Origin: an uncultured Bacteroidales bacterium | GTDB lineage: Bacteria > Bacteroidota > Bacteroidia > Bacteroidales > Paludibacteraceae | DNA: 64,000 bases | Direction of reading: 5' to 3' | Assembly: GCA_902779705.1 (NCBI GenBank) | Contig: CACZCR010000003.1 | Location: 124,001-188,000 of the forward strand | Shown: piece by piece, positions 7,954-17,022 of the stretch | Numbering within the stretch: position 1 is the stretch's first letter | Layout: every line of letters starts with the position of its first letter | Position numbers and translations under genes: made by a program | Notes under the pieces: model-generated | Seen by the model: the letters and a program-made list of their open reading frames with translations, nothing else | The model's database searches: none | Told to the model about the DNA's origin: nothing

Positions 7954-10473
7954 ATGATTAAAAGAGGATACATATCTGTACTGATGGCCGTATTGGTGCT
8001 GTTGGGAGCGTCGTGTTCTACACAGAAGAACACGCGTGCTTCGCGCAGTTTTCACCAGACCAAGGTGCGGTATAATATTCTTTATAACGGCAATTTGAAG
8101 TACGAGGAAGGACTGCGTGCTATTCAGACAGCCTGTGAGGACGACTATTCGCAGGTGTTGGCTTTGTATCCAGTAAGCGACCACAAAGCGGCTGAGTCGG
8201 CCAAGTCGCAGATGGATGTGACGATAGAAAAATGTCGCAAATCGATCAAGTTGCACTCTATCAAATCAAAACCCAAACCCGATCCTCGTCGTCGTTCTGA
8301 TCCTAAGTATCGCGCTTGGCTCAAGCAGGAGGAGTTTAACAACCAGCTGTCGGAAGCTTGGATACGCTTAGGCGAGGCCGAGTTTCACAAGGGTGATTTC
8401 TTAGGTTCGGTGGGAACGTTCAACTATGTGATCCGGCACTATCAGAACGATGCCGACGTGGTGGCTCGTTGTCAACTGATGGTAGCTCGTGCGTACGCGG
8501 AGATGGGATGGCAGTATGAGGCAGAGGATATGCTCTCGAAGGTACAGCAGGACGCACTGAAACAGCGTCATGCGCATTTGTATGGTGCGACATCGGCCGA
8601 TGTACTCATTCATGCAGGACAATATAAGCAGGCTATTCCGTTTTTGAAGATTGCTCTGCCATATGAGAAGCGTAAGGTGTATAAGCCTCGTTTTCAATAT
8701 GTTTTGGCGCAATTGTATGCGCTGCAGGGCCAAAAATCGGACGCTATTGATGCCTATCGCAAGGTGATTCGTTTGGCACCGGCGCCTGTGATGGATTTTC
8801 ATGCGCGGCTGAATATGGCTGAGTTGCAGGGCAAGTCGGGCATTAAGGGCTTGCGACAGATGACCCGTCAATCGAAGCACAAAGATCATTTGGATGTCAT
8901 TTATGGCACGATGGCGAATATCTATTTGCAATCCGGCGACACGGCCAAGGCGATAGAGTATTATCAGATAGCTATTGATACAGCCAAGAATGCGACGCTG
9001 GATAAGGCGGGTATTCTGGTGTCTGCCGGCGACTTGTATTTTGAAGGCAAGCAGTATGAGAAGGCCCAGCCGTGTTATCGTGAGGCACTGACTATATTTG
9101 CTGCAGACCATCCTGAGTATAAGCGGTTGAATCAGCGGGCCGAGGTGTTGGACGGATTGATAGGATATGTCAATACGGTGACTCTGCAAGACTCGCTGCA
9201 AGCGTTGAGTCGATTGAGTGAAGAGGAGCAGATAGCCGCTATTGAGAAGTTGCTCAAAGAACAAGAGGAACAACGCAAACGCGACTCGATCAAGATGGCC
9301 AAGCAAGCGCGCGAGGAAGAGTTGGAAGGCGACGGGCCGATAGGTGTCAACACCTCAAAGATGATAGGTAACATTCAAGGCGCCGCCTCGTGGTACTTCT
9401 ACAACCCTCAGTTGATGCGTCAAGGTAAGCAGGAGTTCCAGCGTCGTTGGGGAACCCGTCCATTGGAAGATCAGTGGCGTCGTATGTCTAAGGCTGTGAC
9501 CACGCCTCTTGTTGAGTCCAACGAGGAGGAAGGCGATGAAAACCTCAACGATTCCGTGCCCAAGGATTCGACCAATGGAGGACCTGTGATGGCTGCCAAT
9601 ATCAAGATGTACTATGATCAGATACCGCATACAGAAGAGGCTATTCATCTATCTGACAGCCTGATAGAAGATGCTTTGGCCGGTATGGAGCGCATCTACC
9701 GCTATGACTTGCGTGATACTGCTCTGGCGAATAGTACGCGTGAAGAATTGTATCGTCGTTTCCCGAACCGCCAAGAGTTGTCGACTGCCGAGATGGGCGA
9801 TCCGGCCTTGTTGACACGGCTAGACAGCTTGTATGATTTGACCTATACGGCATACCGCAGCGGGCAGTTTGGCGAAGTCAAGCAGCGTCAACAAGAGGCT
9901 GATTCGTTGGCTGCGTATGGCACGGAGAAGATTATACCGCGCTTCCATTTTCTAGCAGCAGTAGCCGCCGCTCGCAGCGAAGGGCAACAAGCGTTTGCCG
10001 AGCGACTACAGACGATGGTCGAGCGTTATCCGGAGCATGAGTTGAGTGCCAAAGCAAAGGATATGTTGGCCATGATCGGTCAAGGCATGGAGAGTAAGAA
10101 AGGTGGTCAAGCGGACGATTTGGCTGATGCACGTCAACAAGCTGCCGACGAGGCTGCCAAGGCCAATGATCAGGACGATGAAGGCCAAGATCTGACGATA
10201 GCAGATCAACAACCGACTGCATACCTCATCCTGCCGACTAAGGATGAGAAGATCTATAATGCATTGCAGTACGAAGTGGCATTGTTCAACTTTGAGGTAT
10301 TCCTATTGCGCGACTTTGACTTGCGCAAACACACCACATCGGAAGGCCAATGGGCATTGTCTGTTGGTCCGTTTGAAAGCAAACAGGAAGCAGAGTGGTG
10401 GCTTGGGTTGATTAAGAAAAACGATGCTCTCCGACTATTCATCGAAGAGCACCACATAACTACTTCATTATGA
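7954..10473 (+). CDS. porW: PorW/SprE, type IX secretion system TPR lipoprotein
   Basis: Outer-membrane-associated lipoprotein required for type IX secretion and, in gliding species, motility. The signal peptide ends in a lipobox LGASC with Cys21, followed by STQKNT...RYNILYNGN, the recognisable start of the PorW/SprE family. Residues from about 130 to 400 carry TPR-like helical repeats, including EAWIRLGEAEFHKGDF and AKAIEYYQIAID. A charged Lys/Glu/Arg stretch follows near 430-455, and the C-terminal block resembles SPOR-type sequence (LSVGPFESKQEAEWW). 839 residues is close to SprE length. It is co-transcribed with tsaB. Its presence implies a type IX system and therefore cargo proteins such as those at 2118 and 38453. 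Confidence 0.9.
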   Translation: MIKRGYISVLMAVLVLLGASCSTQKNTRASRSFHQTKVRYNILYNGNLKYEEGLRAIQTACEDDYSQVLALYPVSDHKAAESAKSQMDVTIEKCRKSIKLHSIKSKPKPDPRRRSDPKYRAWLKQEEFNNQLSEAWIRLGEAEFHKGDFLGSVGTFNYVIRHYQNDADVVARCQLMVARAYAEMGWQYEAEDMLSKVQQDALKQRHAHLYGATSADVLIHAGQYKQAIPFLKIALPYEKRKVYKPRFQYVLAQLYALQGQKSDAIDAYRKVIRLAPAPVMDFHARLNMAELQGKSGIKGLRQMTRQSKHKDHLDVIYGTMANIYLQSGDTAKAIEYYQIAIDTAKNATLDKAGILVSAGDLYFEGKQYEKAQPCYREALTIFAADHPEYKRLNQRAEVLDGLIGYVNTVTLQDSLQALSRLSEEEQIAAIEKLLKEQEEQRKRDSIKMAKQAREEELEGDGPIGVNTSKMIGNIQGAASWYFYNPQLMRQGKQEFQRRWGTRPLEDQWRRMSKAVTTPLVESNEEEGDENLNDSVPKDSTNGGPVMAANIKMYYDQIPHTEEAIHLSDSLIEDALAGMERIYRYDLRDTALANSTREELYRRFPNRQELSTAEMGDPALLTRLDSLYDLTYTAYRSGQFGEVKQRQQEADSLAAYGTEKIIPRFHFLAAVAAARSEGQQAFAERLQTMVERYPEHELSAKAKDMLAMIGQGMESKKGGQADDLADARQQAADEAAKANDQDDEGQDLTIADQQPTAYLILPTKDEKIYNALQYEVALFNFEVFLLRDFDLRKHTTSEGQWALSVGPFESKQEAEWWLGLIKKNDALRLFIEEHHITTSL

Positions 10474-10477
10474 GAAG

Positions 10478-10551
10478 TCGGGATGACAAGATTTGAACTT
10501 GCGACCTCCGGTCCCCCAGACCGTTGCGCTACCGGACTGCGCCACATCCCG
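10478..10551 (-). tRNA. tRNA-Pro (anticodon GGG)
   Basis: On the minus strand the 74-base sequence folds as a cloverleaf: a seven-pair acceptor stem CGGGATG/CATCCCG, a D arm with GCGC/GCGC, an anticodon stem ACGGT/ACCGG around loop CTGGGGG (anticodon GGG), and a T arm GCAAG-TTCAAAT-CTTGT. The discriminator is A and no CCA is encoded. Its 3' end is four bases from the porW stop on the other strand. Confidence 0.95.
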
Positions 10552-10561
10552 AAATCGAGTG

Positions 10562-10593
10562 CAAAGGTACTGCTTTTTTTTGATATATGCAAG
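10562..10593 (-). promoter_or_regulatory. Promoter of tRNA-Pro
   Basis: On the minus strand CTTG (10593-10590), a 20-base spacer and TACCTTTG (10569-10562), about 10 bases ahead of the mature tRNA 5' end. It overlaps the start region of the divergent miaB gene. Confidence 0.7.
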
Positions 10594-10607
10594 ATTTTCG
10601 ACAAAAT

Positions 10608-11918
10608 ATGGCAAAAAAATTTTATATTGAGACTTACGGTTGCCAAATGAATGTGGCTGACAGCGAAGTGGTGGCTGCAATCATGGGCACGACAGATGCC
10701 GAGTTGACCGTGTCTTTGGATGAAGCGGATATCATTCTGCTCAATACATGTTCTATTCGCGACAACGCCGAGCAGAAAGTGCGCCATCGTCTGCAAGAGA
10801 TCAAGTCTCGTCAACAAGCGATGATTGGTGTGATCGGCTGTATGGCTGAGCGTATTGGTCAGGAGTTGATAGATGAGTATGGTGTGGACTTTATAGCAGG
10901 ACCGGACGCCTATTTGGATATACCCAATCTGATCGGGCAGGTAGAACAAGGCCATCGTGCTCTCAATGTCGAGTTGAGCACAACAGAGACGTATCGAGAT
11001 ATTCTACCGGCACGTATTGGCAAGTCTATCAGCGGGTTTGTCTCCATCATGCGCGGGTGCAACAATTTCTGCTCCTATTGCGTCGTTCCTTACACTCGTG
11101 GACGTGAGCGCAGTCGTGATGTAGAGTCGATCCTTCGTGAGGTACGAGACCTGCAGGATAAAGGTTATAAAGAGTTGACTTTGTTGGGACAGAACGTCAA
11201 TTCCTACCATTTTGTATCGGATGAGAAGGAGTTGTTTTTCCCTGATCTGTTGGCTATAGTAGCTGAGGCTGTACCGGATATGCGTATTCGTTTCACCACT
11301 TCGCATCCCAAAGATATGTCTGACAGTACGTTGGAGACGATAGCGCGCTATCCAAACCTTTGCCGATTTATTCATCTGCCCGTTCAGTCCGGTAGCAATG
11401 CTGTGCTGAAGGCCATGAATCGCAAGTACACTCGCGAGTGGTATTTGGACCGTATAGCTGCAATACGACGCATTCTTCCCGACGCAGCCATTGGTACAGA
11501 TGTGTTCTGCGGTTTTCACGGCGAGACACTGGAAGACCATGCCCAGACATTGAGTCTTATGCGTGAGGTGGGATTTGACACTGCGTTTATGTTCAAATAT
11601 TCGGAGAGACCCGGGACGTTTGCCTCCAAGCATTTGCCGGACAATATTGACGAAGCAGAAAAGGTGCGCCGTTTGAATGAGATCATCGCCCTTCAGAGCG
11701 AACTCTCTCTGGCTTCCAACCAGCGCGAAATAGGCAAGACGGTAGAGGTGTTGGTAGAAGGATTCTCCAAGCGAAGTAAGGAGGATATGTTCGGTCGCAC
11801 CAGTCAATACAAAACTGTTGTTTTCCCGCGTGCCGGCAGACACATTGGTGAGCTGGTGAAAGTGAAGATCACTTCCGCCTCTGCAGCTACGCTCTTGGGC
11901 ACTGTCGTTGAAGAGTAG
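10608..11918 (+). CDS. miaB: MiaB, tRNA-2-methylthio-N6-dimethylallyladenosine synthase
   Basis: Radical SAM methylthiotransferase that modifies i6A37 in tRNAs reading UNN codons. The ATG at 10608 (MAKKFYIETYGCQMN) gives 436 residues; an earlier in-frame ATG at 10587 lies in the tRNA promoter. N-terminal cluster cysteines are Cys12, Cys48 and Cys78. The radical SAM cluster is Cys151, Cys155 and Cys158 in CNNFCSYC. A TRAM domain closes the protein. The gene converges on mutL with a 14-base gap. Confidence 0.96.
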   Translation: MAKKFYIETYGCQMNVADSEVVAAIMGTTDAELTVSLDEADIILLNTCSIRDNAEQKVRHRLQEIKSRQQAMIGVIGCMAERIGQELIDEYGVDFIAGPDAYLDIPNLIGQVEQGHRALNVELSTTETYRDILPARIGKSISGFVSIMRGCNNFCSYCVVPYTRGRERSRDVESILREVRDLQDKGYKELTLLGQNVNSYHFVSDEKELFFPDLLAIVAEAVPDMRIRFTTSHPKDMSDSTLETIARYPNLCRFIHLPVQSGSNAVLKAMNRKYTREWYLDRIAAIRRILPDAAIGTDVFCGFHGETLEDHAQTLSLMREVGFDTAFMFKYSERPGTFASKHLPDNIDEAEKVRRLNEIIALQSELSLASNQREIGKTVEVLVEGFSKRSKEDMFGRTSQYKTVVFPRAGRHIGELVKVKITSASAATLLGTVVEE

Positions 11919-11932
11919 AAATATTCAGAATT

Positions 11933-13717
11933 CTATATTCTGTCGCGTAACTCGCCATCCGAAAGGATGGTGAGTACTTTTTTACCATCCGGCGTACGCA
12001 TATAGGTTGGTAAAGAAAGCAAGTGTTGTACCAGGTCCTGCATCTCATCCTGTGTCAGCGTTTTGCCGTATGGTATAGCCATGTCATTGGCCATAGCTAC
12101 AGCTATCTGTTCTTGCCACTGTTGCGCGGCGTTGATACCCGTTTGCTCAACGTTATGGATGATGTCACGCAACACCAGTACGGCATCGTTCTCAGCCAGT
12201 TGGGCCGGTATACCGGAGATGCTATATGCCGTTTTGCTGAATTGGTCAATGACAAACCCGATAGCATGCAAATCCTCCCATATGGCCTCCAAGATAGTCT
12301 TCTCGGCCTCGGTGAGTTCGATCACCTCTTGGAATAGTAACTGTTGCGTTGTGCCGCGATGTTGTTGCAACTGTTCCAACAGATTGTGGTACAAGATGCA
12401 AGCATGTGCGCGATGCTGGTTGATGATCATCAGTCCTTGTTCGGTGGGCTGGAGTATGTATCTGCTGTCATACTGGTAGGCGGGAGCACTGATGGTAGGA
12501 ATAGTGCCTATCTGCAGTTGTTCTACCTCGGGTTGTGTCGGGCGATCAGGATAGATGGTCTGCCAGTTACGCGGTGCTGTTTGACGTGTACGGAAAGGAT
12601 TATAAGAGGGGTCTACTTGTATAGATGGCGCCTTGGGAAAACTATTACCAACCGTTGAAGCCTGGGAGGTGCGCGTAGGCATCTCTATCTCTCCTGATCG
12701 GTCGAAATCGATGGTTGGTGCCAGACTAAACTTTCCCAATGCTTCACGCACCGCTGCAAGTAGAATCTGGAAGACCGCTTGCTCGTCGGAGAACTTAATC
12801 TCCGTTTTAGTCGGATGGATATTGACATCAATCGCCTGTGGATCGATGTCAAAATAGACAAAATACGTAGGGTTGTACTCCCCGGGTAACATACCCGAGT
12901 AGGCCGTCATTATGGCCTTATGGAAGTACGGGTGACGCATGTAGCGTCCATTGACAAAGAAGTACTGCTGGCTACTTTTGGCGGTGTTCTCCGGTTTGCT
13001 CACAAAGCCACGTATGGACACCAGTTCTGTATCAGTATGGATGTCCAGCAGTTGTGCTCCGTAGTTGTGCGAGCCTTTCCCAAAAATGGTCTGAATACGC
13101 AGTTTCTCAGTCGTGGCAGGCAGGTCGAGCAATATCTCGTCGTTGTGCACAAACAGGAACTGCACTTTGGGATAGACGAGCACTATATGATAGAACTCCG
13201 TCAGCAGGTTGCGTAACTCTGTCTGGTCGGTTTTGAGGAACTTACGCCTCACCGGTACGTTGTAGAACAGGTTCTTTACTTTGACGCTCGTCCCTTTGGC
13301 ACAGGCGCAGGGTTCTTGTTCCACCACTTGGGAGCCGTCCACTTCGATACGGAAGCCCACCTCGTCTTCCTCTTGGCGTGTAGTCATCTCCACTTGCGCT
13401 ACGGCACATATACTCGCCAATGCCTCACCACGGAAGCCCATAGTACGAAGCGAGAAGAGATCATCCACTTGGTTGATCTTACTCGTAGCGTGGCGCTCAA
13501 ATGCCATACGTGCATCGGTTTGACTCATGCCCTTGCCGTTGTCTATGACTTGCAAAAGCGTTCGTCCGGCATCACGAACAATCACCTGTATGGATGTAGC
13601 CTCAGCATCCAGACTGTTCTCTACCAACTCCTTGAGACACGAAGCAGGTCGCTGGATCACTTCTCCGGCGGCTATTTGATTCGCTACATGATCTGGCAAA
13701 AGATGAACGATGTCCAT
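11933..13717 (-). CDS. mutL: MutL, DNA mismatch repair protein
   Basis: GHKL ATPase that couples MutS mismatch recognition to strand removal. The N-terminal domain has ELVENSLDA, DNGKGM and GFRGEALASI; the catalytic Glu lies in KELVEN. The linker is rich in Pro and Thr, and the dimerisation domain begins near residue 410. The endonuclease motif DQHAxxE of nicking MutL proteins is here NQHRAHAC, with the motif's first Asp and its Glu changed, so nicking activity is doubtful. 594 residues. It is the last gene of a three-gene run with the OmpA-TPR lipoprotein and a small membrane protein. Confidence 0.95.
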   Translation of the reverse strand: MDIVHLLPDHVANQIAAGEVIQRPASCLKELVENSLDAEATSIQVIVRDAGRTLLQVIDNGKGMSQTDARMAFERHATSKINQVDDLFSLRTMGFRGEALASICAVAQVEMTTRQEEDEVGFRIEVDGSQVVEQEPCACAKGTSVKVKNLFYNVPVRRKFLKTDQTELRNLLTEFYHIVLVYPKVQFLFVHNDEILLDLPATTEKLRIQTIFGKGSHNYGAQLLDIHTDTELVSIRGFVSKPENTAKSSQQYFFVNGRYMRHPYFHKAIMTAYSGMLPGEYNPTYFVYFDIDPQAIDVNIHPTKTEIKFSDEQAVFQILLAAVREALGKFSLAPTIDFDRSGEIEMPTRTSQASTVGNSFPKAPSIQVDPSYNPFRTRQTAPRNWQTIYPDRPTQPEVEQLQIGTIPTISAPAYQYDSRYILQPTEQGLMIINQHRAHACILYHNLLEQLQQHRGTTQQLLFQEVIELTEAEKTILEAIWEDLHAIGFVIDQFSKTAYSISGIPAQLAENDAVLVLRDIIHNVEQTGINAAQQWQEQIAVAMANDMAIPYGKTLTQDEMQDLVQHLLSLPTYMRTPDGKKVLTILSDGELRDRI

Positions 13718-13757
13718 TATTCGGAATAGGCGAGTTGTAAAAGGCTATGGTTTGGGA

Positions 13758-13991
13758 TCAAAGGAAGACATAGAAGCCTATTATCAATGCAGCCAACAGG
13801 ACCAACCACAATAGCAACTTGGAGGTATGTTGTTTCTGCATCTTGCTTTTGTTCTTCTCGTGTTCCTCGCGGAATGAACCTCGATGGAGGCGCGCTCTAC
13901 GTTCGTTGCGCGCCTCCTTATCGGGGTCAAAGTATATGGGACGATAGTCCCACTGTCTGGGTTTGTTCAGTTTTGGAAAGAGAACTGACAT
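13758..13991 (-). CDS. Small C-terminally anchored membrane protein
   Basis: Function unknown. 77 residues: a Pro/Arg/Asp-rich soluble part, a highly charged basic stretch (EARNERRARLHRG, EEHEKNKSKMQKQ), and one C-terminal hydrophobic segment (LLLWLVLLAALIIGFYVFL) at the extreme end, as in tail-anchored proteins. The ATG shares one base with the stop of the upstream lipoprotein gene (TAATG), and mutL begins 40 bases downstream, so the three genes are probably one transcript. Confidence 0.75.
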   Translation of the reverse strand: MSVLFPKLNKPRQWDYRPIYFDPDKEARNERRARLHRGSFREEHEKNKSKMQKQHTSKLLLWLVLLAALIIGFYVFL

Positions 13992-15673
13992 TATTTCACA
14001 ATTGCTTGGAACTTAGCGTCCTCTTTGAATTTAGCGAACTCTACATCCACAGCTGCGCGGGACTTATAGTCTTTGTCCTTGGCAATGGCCGATTTGAGGT
14101 TCGAGTAAACGCTCTCACGGTCGTTGGTACGAGCTGCGAGCACAGCCTTGAGGTAGTCCGTCTTGGCGTTCGGGTTCTCGATAGCGTTCAAGGTCTGACG
14201 AGCTGCAGAGTAGTCCTCGTTGATGATCTGCTGGAGAGCAGCATTGTTGGAGTGAGCTGTGCCATAAGCTGTTTTAGCCTTGTTGTAGTCACCCTTCATG
14301 GTGTAAAGAGTACCCAGTGCGCCATCAAGGTCACCCTTGGTACCGGCAGCCTTACCGAGGTGCTTCTCAGCATTCTGTACATCGCCGTTAGCGAGATCTA
14401 CCAAGCCTGCGTTGAAGTTCACATCCGGGTTAGCAGGAGCCAGTGCCAATGCTTTAGCATAGTATTTCTCAGCAGCCTCGATATCGTTATCCTCATAAGC
14501 GATTTTGCCGAGGTTGTTGTATGCACGGTAGTCATTGTAGCGCTCAGCCACTTTCTTGTACAGTGCTATTTGCTCATCCTTGGTAGGAGCTACCGAAGCA
14601 GCGTACAGCAGTTGCTCTACATTCAACTGGGTAGCATCTTCGCGAGCGGCTGCCAGGATCTCCTCGTCCGACATACCTACAACAGAGGTGGTCACCAAGA
14701 TACGGCTACGACGCAGTTGCGGAAGGATGTCGCGTGCCAAGTCGCTATATACTTGGCTGAGGTTGCGGATTTGGGTCTCACGCTCTTCAGGATCGCTATA
14801 CATCTCCAGTACGCGAAGAACGAGTTCCTTGTCTTGGATATCGCTGTTCTGAACAGCTGCTTGGAAACCTTCCCAGTCCTCTGCAGTAGTTGCGCTGATG
14901 TACTTGGTTTGGTTACCATTCACTTTACCTTTGATGTATTTCTCGGTGTTAGCCTGACGGTTAGTAGCCAAGCGCTCATTGAGGTCTTGACCGCCCTCAG
15001 GACTAGCATATCCAGAGATCTCTACGCGGCTGATCGATTTCTTGCTATCTTTGTTAGCATCCTTGATGGAGTTCTGGAGGGCTTTCATACCGTCATTGTT
15101 CAACTCGCTGTCGCGAAGGTTAGCCTGAGCCACGATGAAGTGGATGTCAGCTTCGGTCAACTCGGTAGTCACAGTTTGGTATGCACTCGGAGTGAGAACC
15201 GGTACATCCTCAGCGTCAGCCAACAAGGCAGTCGTATTGATACCATCTGCAATCAGTACATCAGGGATATCATATACTTTCTTACCGTTCTTAGCATTGC
15301 AACGCAGGTAGAGCTTCAACTCCTTGCCTTCCATATCCGGATTGTAACGGAAAGCGCATTTCTGCGAATACTTACCACCCTTCTTGTAACTAACAGGGAT
15401 ACCGTTTACTTTGGCTTTCTCACCAACGTACATTTCGGGTTCACCCACGATCTCCTTGTCGCCGTATTTGAGCACCGGAGTGATCTCCAACTCACCCTTG
15501 CGAGCGAATTTCTTGGGAGGGAAAGTACCCGTGATATCCGCATTCATTACACCACCAACGAAAGTCAGGGGATCGGGATTCACTTTGATTTCTTGTGGTT
15601 TGTCCACAATCTTCGAGCAGGATGTCATCAGCACTACTGCGGCCAATGACAAAAGAAATAAACTCTTTTTCAT
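13991..15673 (-). CDS. Outer-membrane lipoprotein with OmpA-like and TPR domains
   Basis: Likely links the outer membrane to peptidoglycan or organises envelope complexes. The ATG at 15673 starts a lipoprotein signal (lipobox LMTSC, Cys19). After a beta-rich region of about 170 residues, an OmpA/MotB-like peptidoglycan-binding segment carries VEISGYASPEGG and NERLATNRQANTEKYI. C-terminal TPR repeats follow (YNNLGKIAYEDNDIEAAEKYYAKALAL, NAEKHLGKAAG). 560 residues. The domain order differs from PorE, and I cannot assign it to a named system. First gene of the operon with the small membrane protein and mutL. Confidence 0.85.
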   Translation of the reverse strand: MKKSLFLLSLAAVVLMTSCSKIVDKPQEIKVNPDPLTFVGGVMNADITGTFPPKKFARKGELEITPVLKYGDKEIVGEPEMYVGEKAKVNGIPVSYKKGGKYSQKCAFRYNPDMEGKELKLYLRCNAKNGKKVYDIPDVLIADGINTTALLADAEDVPVLTPSAYQTVTTELTEADIHFIVAQANLRDSELNNDGMKALQNSIKDANKDSKKSISRVEISGYASPEGGQDLNERLATNRQANTEKYIKGKVNGNQTKYISATTAEDWEGFQAAVQNSDIQDKELVLRVLEMYSDPEERETQIRNLSQVYSDLARDILPQLRRSRILVTTSVVGMSDEEILAAAREDATQLNVEQLLYAASVAPTKDEQIALYKKVAERYNDYRAYNNLGKIAYEDNDIEAAEKYYAKALALAPANPDVNFNAGLVDLANGDVQNAEKHLGKAAGTKGDLDGALGTLYTMKGDYNKAKTAYGTAHSNNAALQQIINEDYSAARQTLNAIENPNAKTDYLKAVLAARTNDRESVYSNLKSAIAKDKDYKSRAAVDVEFAKFKEDAKFQAIVK

Positions 15674-15728
15674 GCTGTTAATAAAATTAGTTTGTATCAT
15701 TTTTTTGTTTTGTGCATAATTTGCGCTG

Positions 15729-15760
15729 CAAAGTTACGAAAAATTTCACATACACGCAAG
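15729..15760 (-). promoter_or_regulatory. Promoter of the OmpA-TPR lipoprotein / mutL operon
   Basis: On the minus strand CTTG (15760-15757), a 20-base spacer and TAACTTTG (15736-15729), about 55 bases ahead of the ATG at 15673. Confidence 0.7.
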
Positions 15761-15816
15761 AGGAACGCGCGCTTTTTGCGATAATTATGCATTTTTTGGT
15801 AAAATTGCAGATAAAA

Positions 15817-15848
15817 TTTGCTTTATTGCATTATTTTTTGTACTTTTG
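15817..15848 (+). promoter_or_regulatory. Promoter of the SRPBCC-psd genes
   Basis: TTTG 15817-15820, a 20-base spacer, TACTTTTG 15841-15848. The leader to the ATG at 15869 is about 15 bases. The in-frame ATG at 15818 lies inside the promoter and is unlikely to be the start. Confidence 0.75.
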
Positions 15849-15868
15849 CAGTCGCAAATTGTATCGGT

Positions 15869-16300
15869 ATGTCTGAAGCAAAGTATGTCAGTGAAGTAAG
15901 AACGATCCCCGCTCAGATAGCGGATGTATATCGTGTGTTGAGCAATCTGAAAAACTTAGAGCGGGTCAAAGACCTCATCCCGAAGGACAAAGTACAGGAG
16001 TTGGAGATAGAGAATGACTCTATCACTATGAAGGTGGATGGACTCGGTCAGCGTATCACGATCGGTATTGTGGATCGTATAGAGAATGATACGATTAAGT
16101 TCGGGGCTGAAGGGCTCCCGATGGACAACAATTTCTGGATTCAGCTTAAGCCGGGTGAGAACGACACGACTTTTGTGCGTCTGACGCTCAAAGCCGACAT
16201 CCCGATGATGTTTAAGATGATGCTGGACAAAAAGATACAAAAGGGCATCGATGATGCCGCCGTGATGCTGACGCAATTCCCCTATAACCAATGGATCTAA
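15869..16300 (+). CDS. SRPBCC (START/polyketide cyclase-like) protein
   Basis: Small ligand-binding fold protein of unknown substrate. 143 residues from MSEAKYVSEV. It has the helix-grip pattern: an N-terminal strand, a helix region IADVYRVLSNLKNLERVKDLIP, a run of strands with alternating polar and non-polar residues, and a long C-terminal helix (MFKMMLDKKIQKGIDDAAVMLTQ). There is no signal peptide. It is followed directly by psd, so a lipid-related role is possible but unproven. Confidence 0.8.
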   Translation: MSEAKYVSEVRTIPAQIADVYRVLSNLKNLERVKDLIPKDKVQELEIENDSITMKVDGLGQRITIGIVDRIENDTIKFGAEGLPMDNNFWIQLKPGENDTTFVRLTLKADIPMMFKMMLDKKIQKGIDDAAVMLTQFPYNQWI

Positions 16301-16311
16301 ATACAACGAAT

Positions 16312-16989
16312 ATGAAAAGACTGAGAATACATCGTGAGGGACGCAACCTCATCATTGGAACAGTATTGTTGCTGTTTATCATCAACGTCATCGTGTTTAT
16401 GTACTCGCCGCAGCGTTGGATCTTAGCCGCTTCGCTTATTTTGACGGCAGCGCTGCTTGTGTTTGTCACCTATTTCTTCCGCAACCCTGTGCGTGTGTTG
16501 GAGGTGGACGACCCCAATTTTCTGATCGCCCCTGCCGACGGCCGTGTGGTTGTGATAGAGGAGACCGAAGAGCATGAGTATTTCCACGAGCGCAAGCTTC
16601 AGGTGTCGATTTTTATGTCGCCGTTTAACGTACATGCCAATTGGTATCCGATTGAAGGCAACATCGTAGTAAGCGAGCACCAGAAAGGGCGTCACAAAGG
16701 CGCATGGCTGCCTAAGTCATCGACAGAAAACGAGCGTTCGCTGGTAGTTATTGAGACACCTAATAAAGTACAGATAGCCGTTCGTCAGATAGCCGGTGCT
16801 ATGGCGCGACGCATTGTTACCTATGCCAAAGTGGGCAAGCAATGTCACCGCAACACCCATCTGGGCTTTATCAAACTCGGCTCTCGCGTAGATATGTATC
16901 TGCCTTTAGATACCGAGATGTTTGTTGAGGTAGGCGAAGCTGTTCGCGGCAACGAGACCATTATCGGTCGTTTGGCAGATGCCAAGTGA
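16312..16989 (+). CDS. psd: Phosphatidylserine decarboxylase
   Basis: Makes phosphatidylethanolamine from phosphatidylserine at the inner membrane. It is the short type: two hydrophobic segments near the N-terminus, then PADGRVVVIEE, IFMSPFNVHANWYP and the self-cleavage site Leu-Gly-Ser in FIKLGSRVD, where Ser191 (numbered from the ATG at 16312) becomes the pyruvoyl group. 225 residues; an ATG at 16291 in the same frame overlaps the previous stop and would add seven residues. pssA is not in this window. Confidence 0.94.
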   Translation: MKRLRIHREGRNLIIGTVLLLFIINVIVFMYSPQRWILAASLILTAALLVFVTYFFRNPVRVLEVDDPNFLIAPADGRVVVIEETEEHEYFHERKLQVSIFMSPFNVHANWYPIEGNIVVSEHQKGRHKGAWLPKSSTENERSLVVIETPNKVQIAVRQIAGAMARRIVTYAKVGKQCHRNTHLGFIKLGSRVDMYLPLDTEMFVEVGEAVRGNETIIGRLADAK

Positions 16990-17022
16990 AAAATGAATAA
17001 CTGACAAAACACATATACAACC

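Noticed and set aside
11926..11942. CAGAAT/ATTCTG hairpin between miaB and mutL
   Set aside because: Only six base pairs, no T run, and it overlaps the mutL stop; too weak to call a terminator.
13787..15649. Plus-strand open frame of 620 codons
   Set aside because: It lies antisense to the OmpA-TPR lipoprotein gene, has no recognisable domain or start signals, and reflects that gene's codon pattern.
16991..17003. Shared 13-base word AAATGAATAACTG at 16991 and 18605
   Set aside because: Two short AT-rich matches ahead of deoC and rpe; could be chance or leader similarity, and no palindrome or operator pattern supports a shared site.
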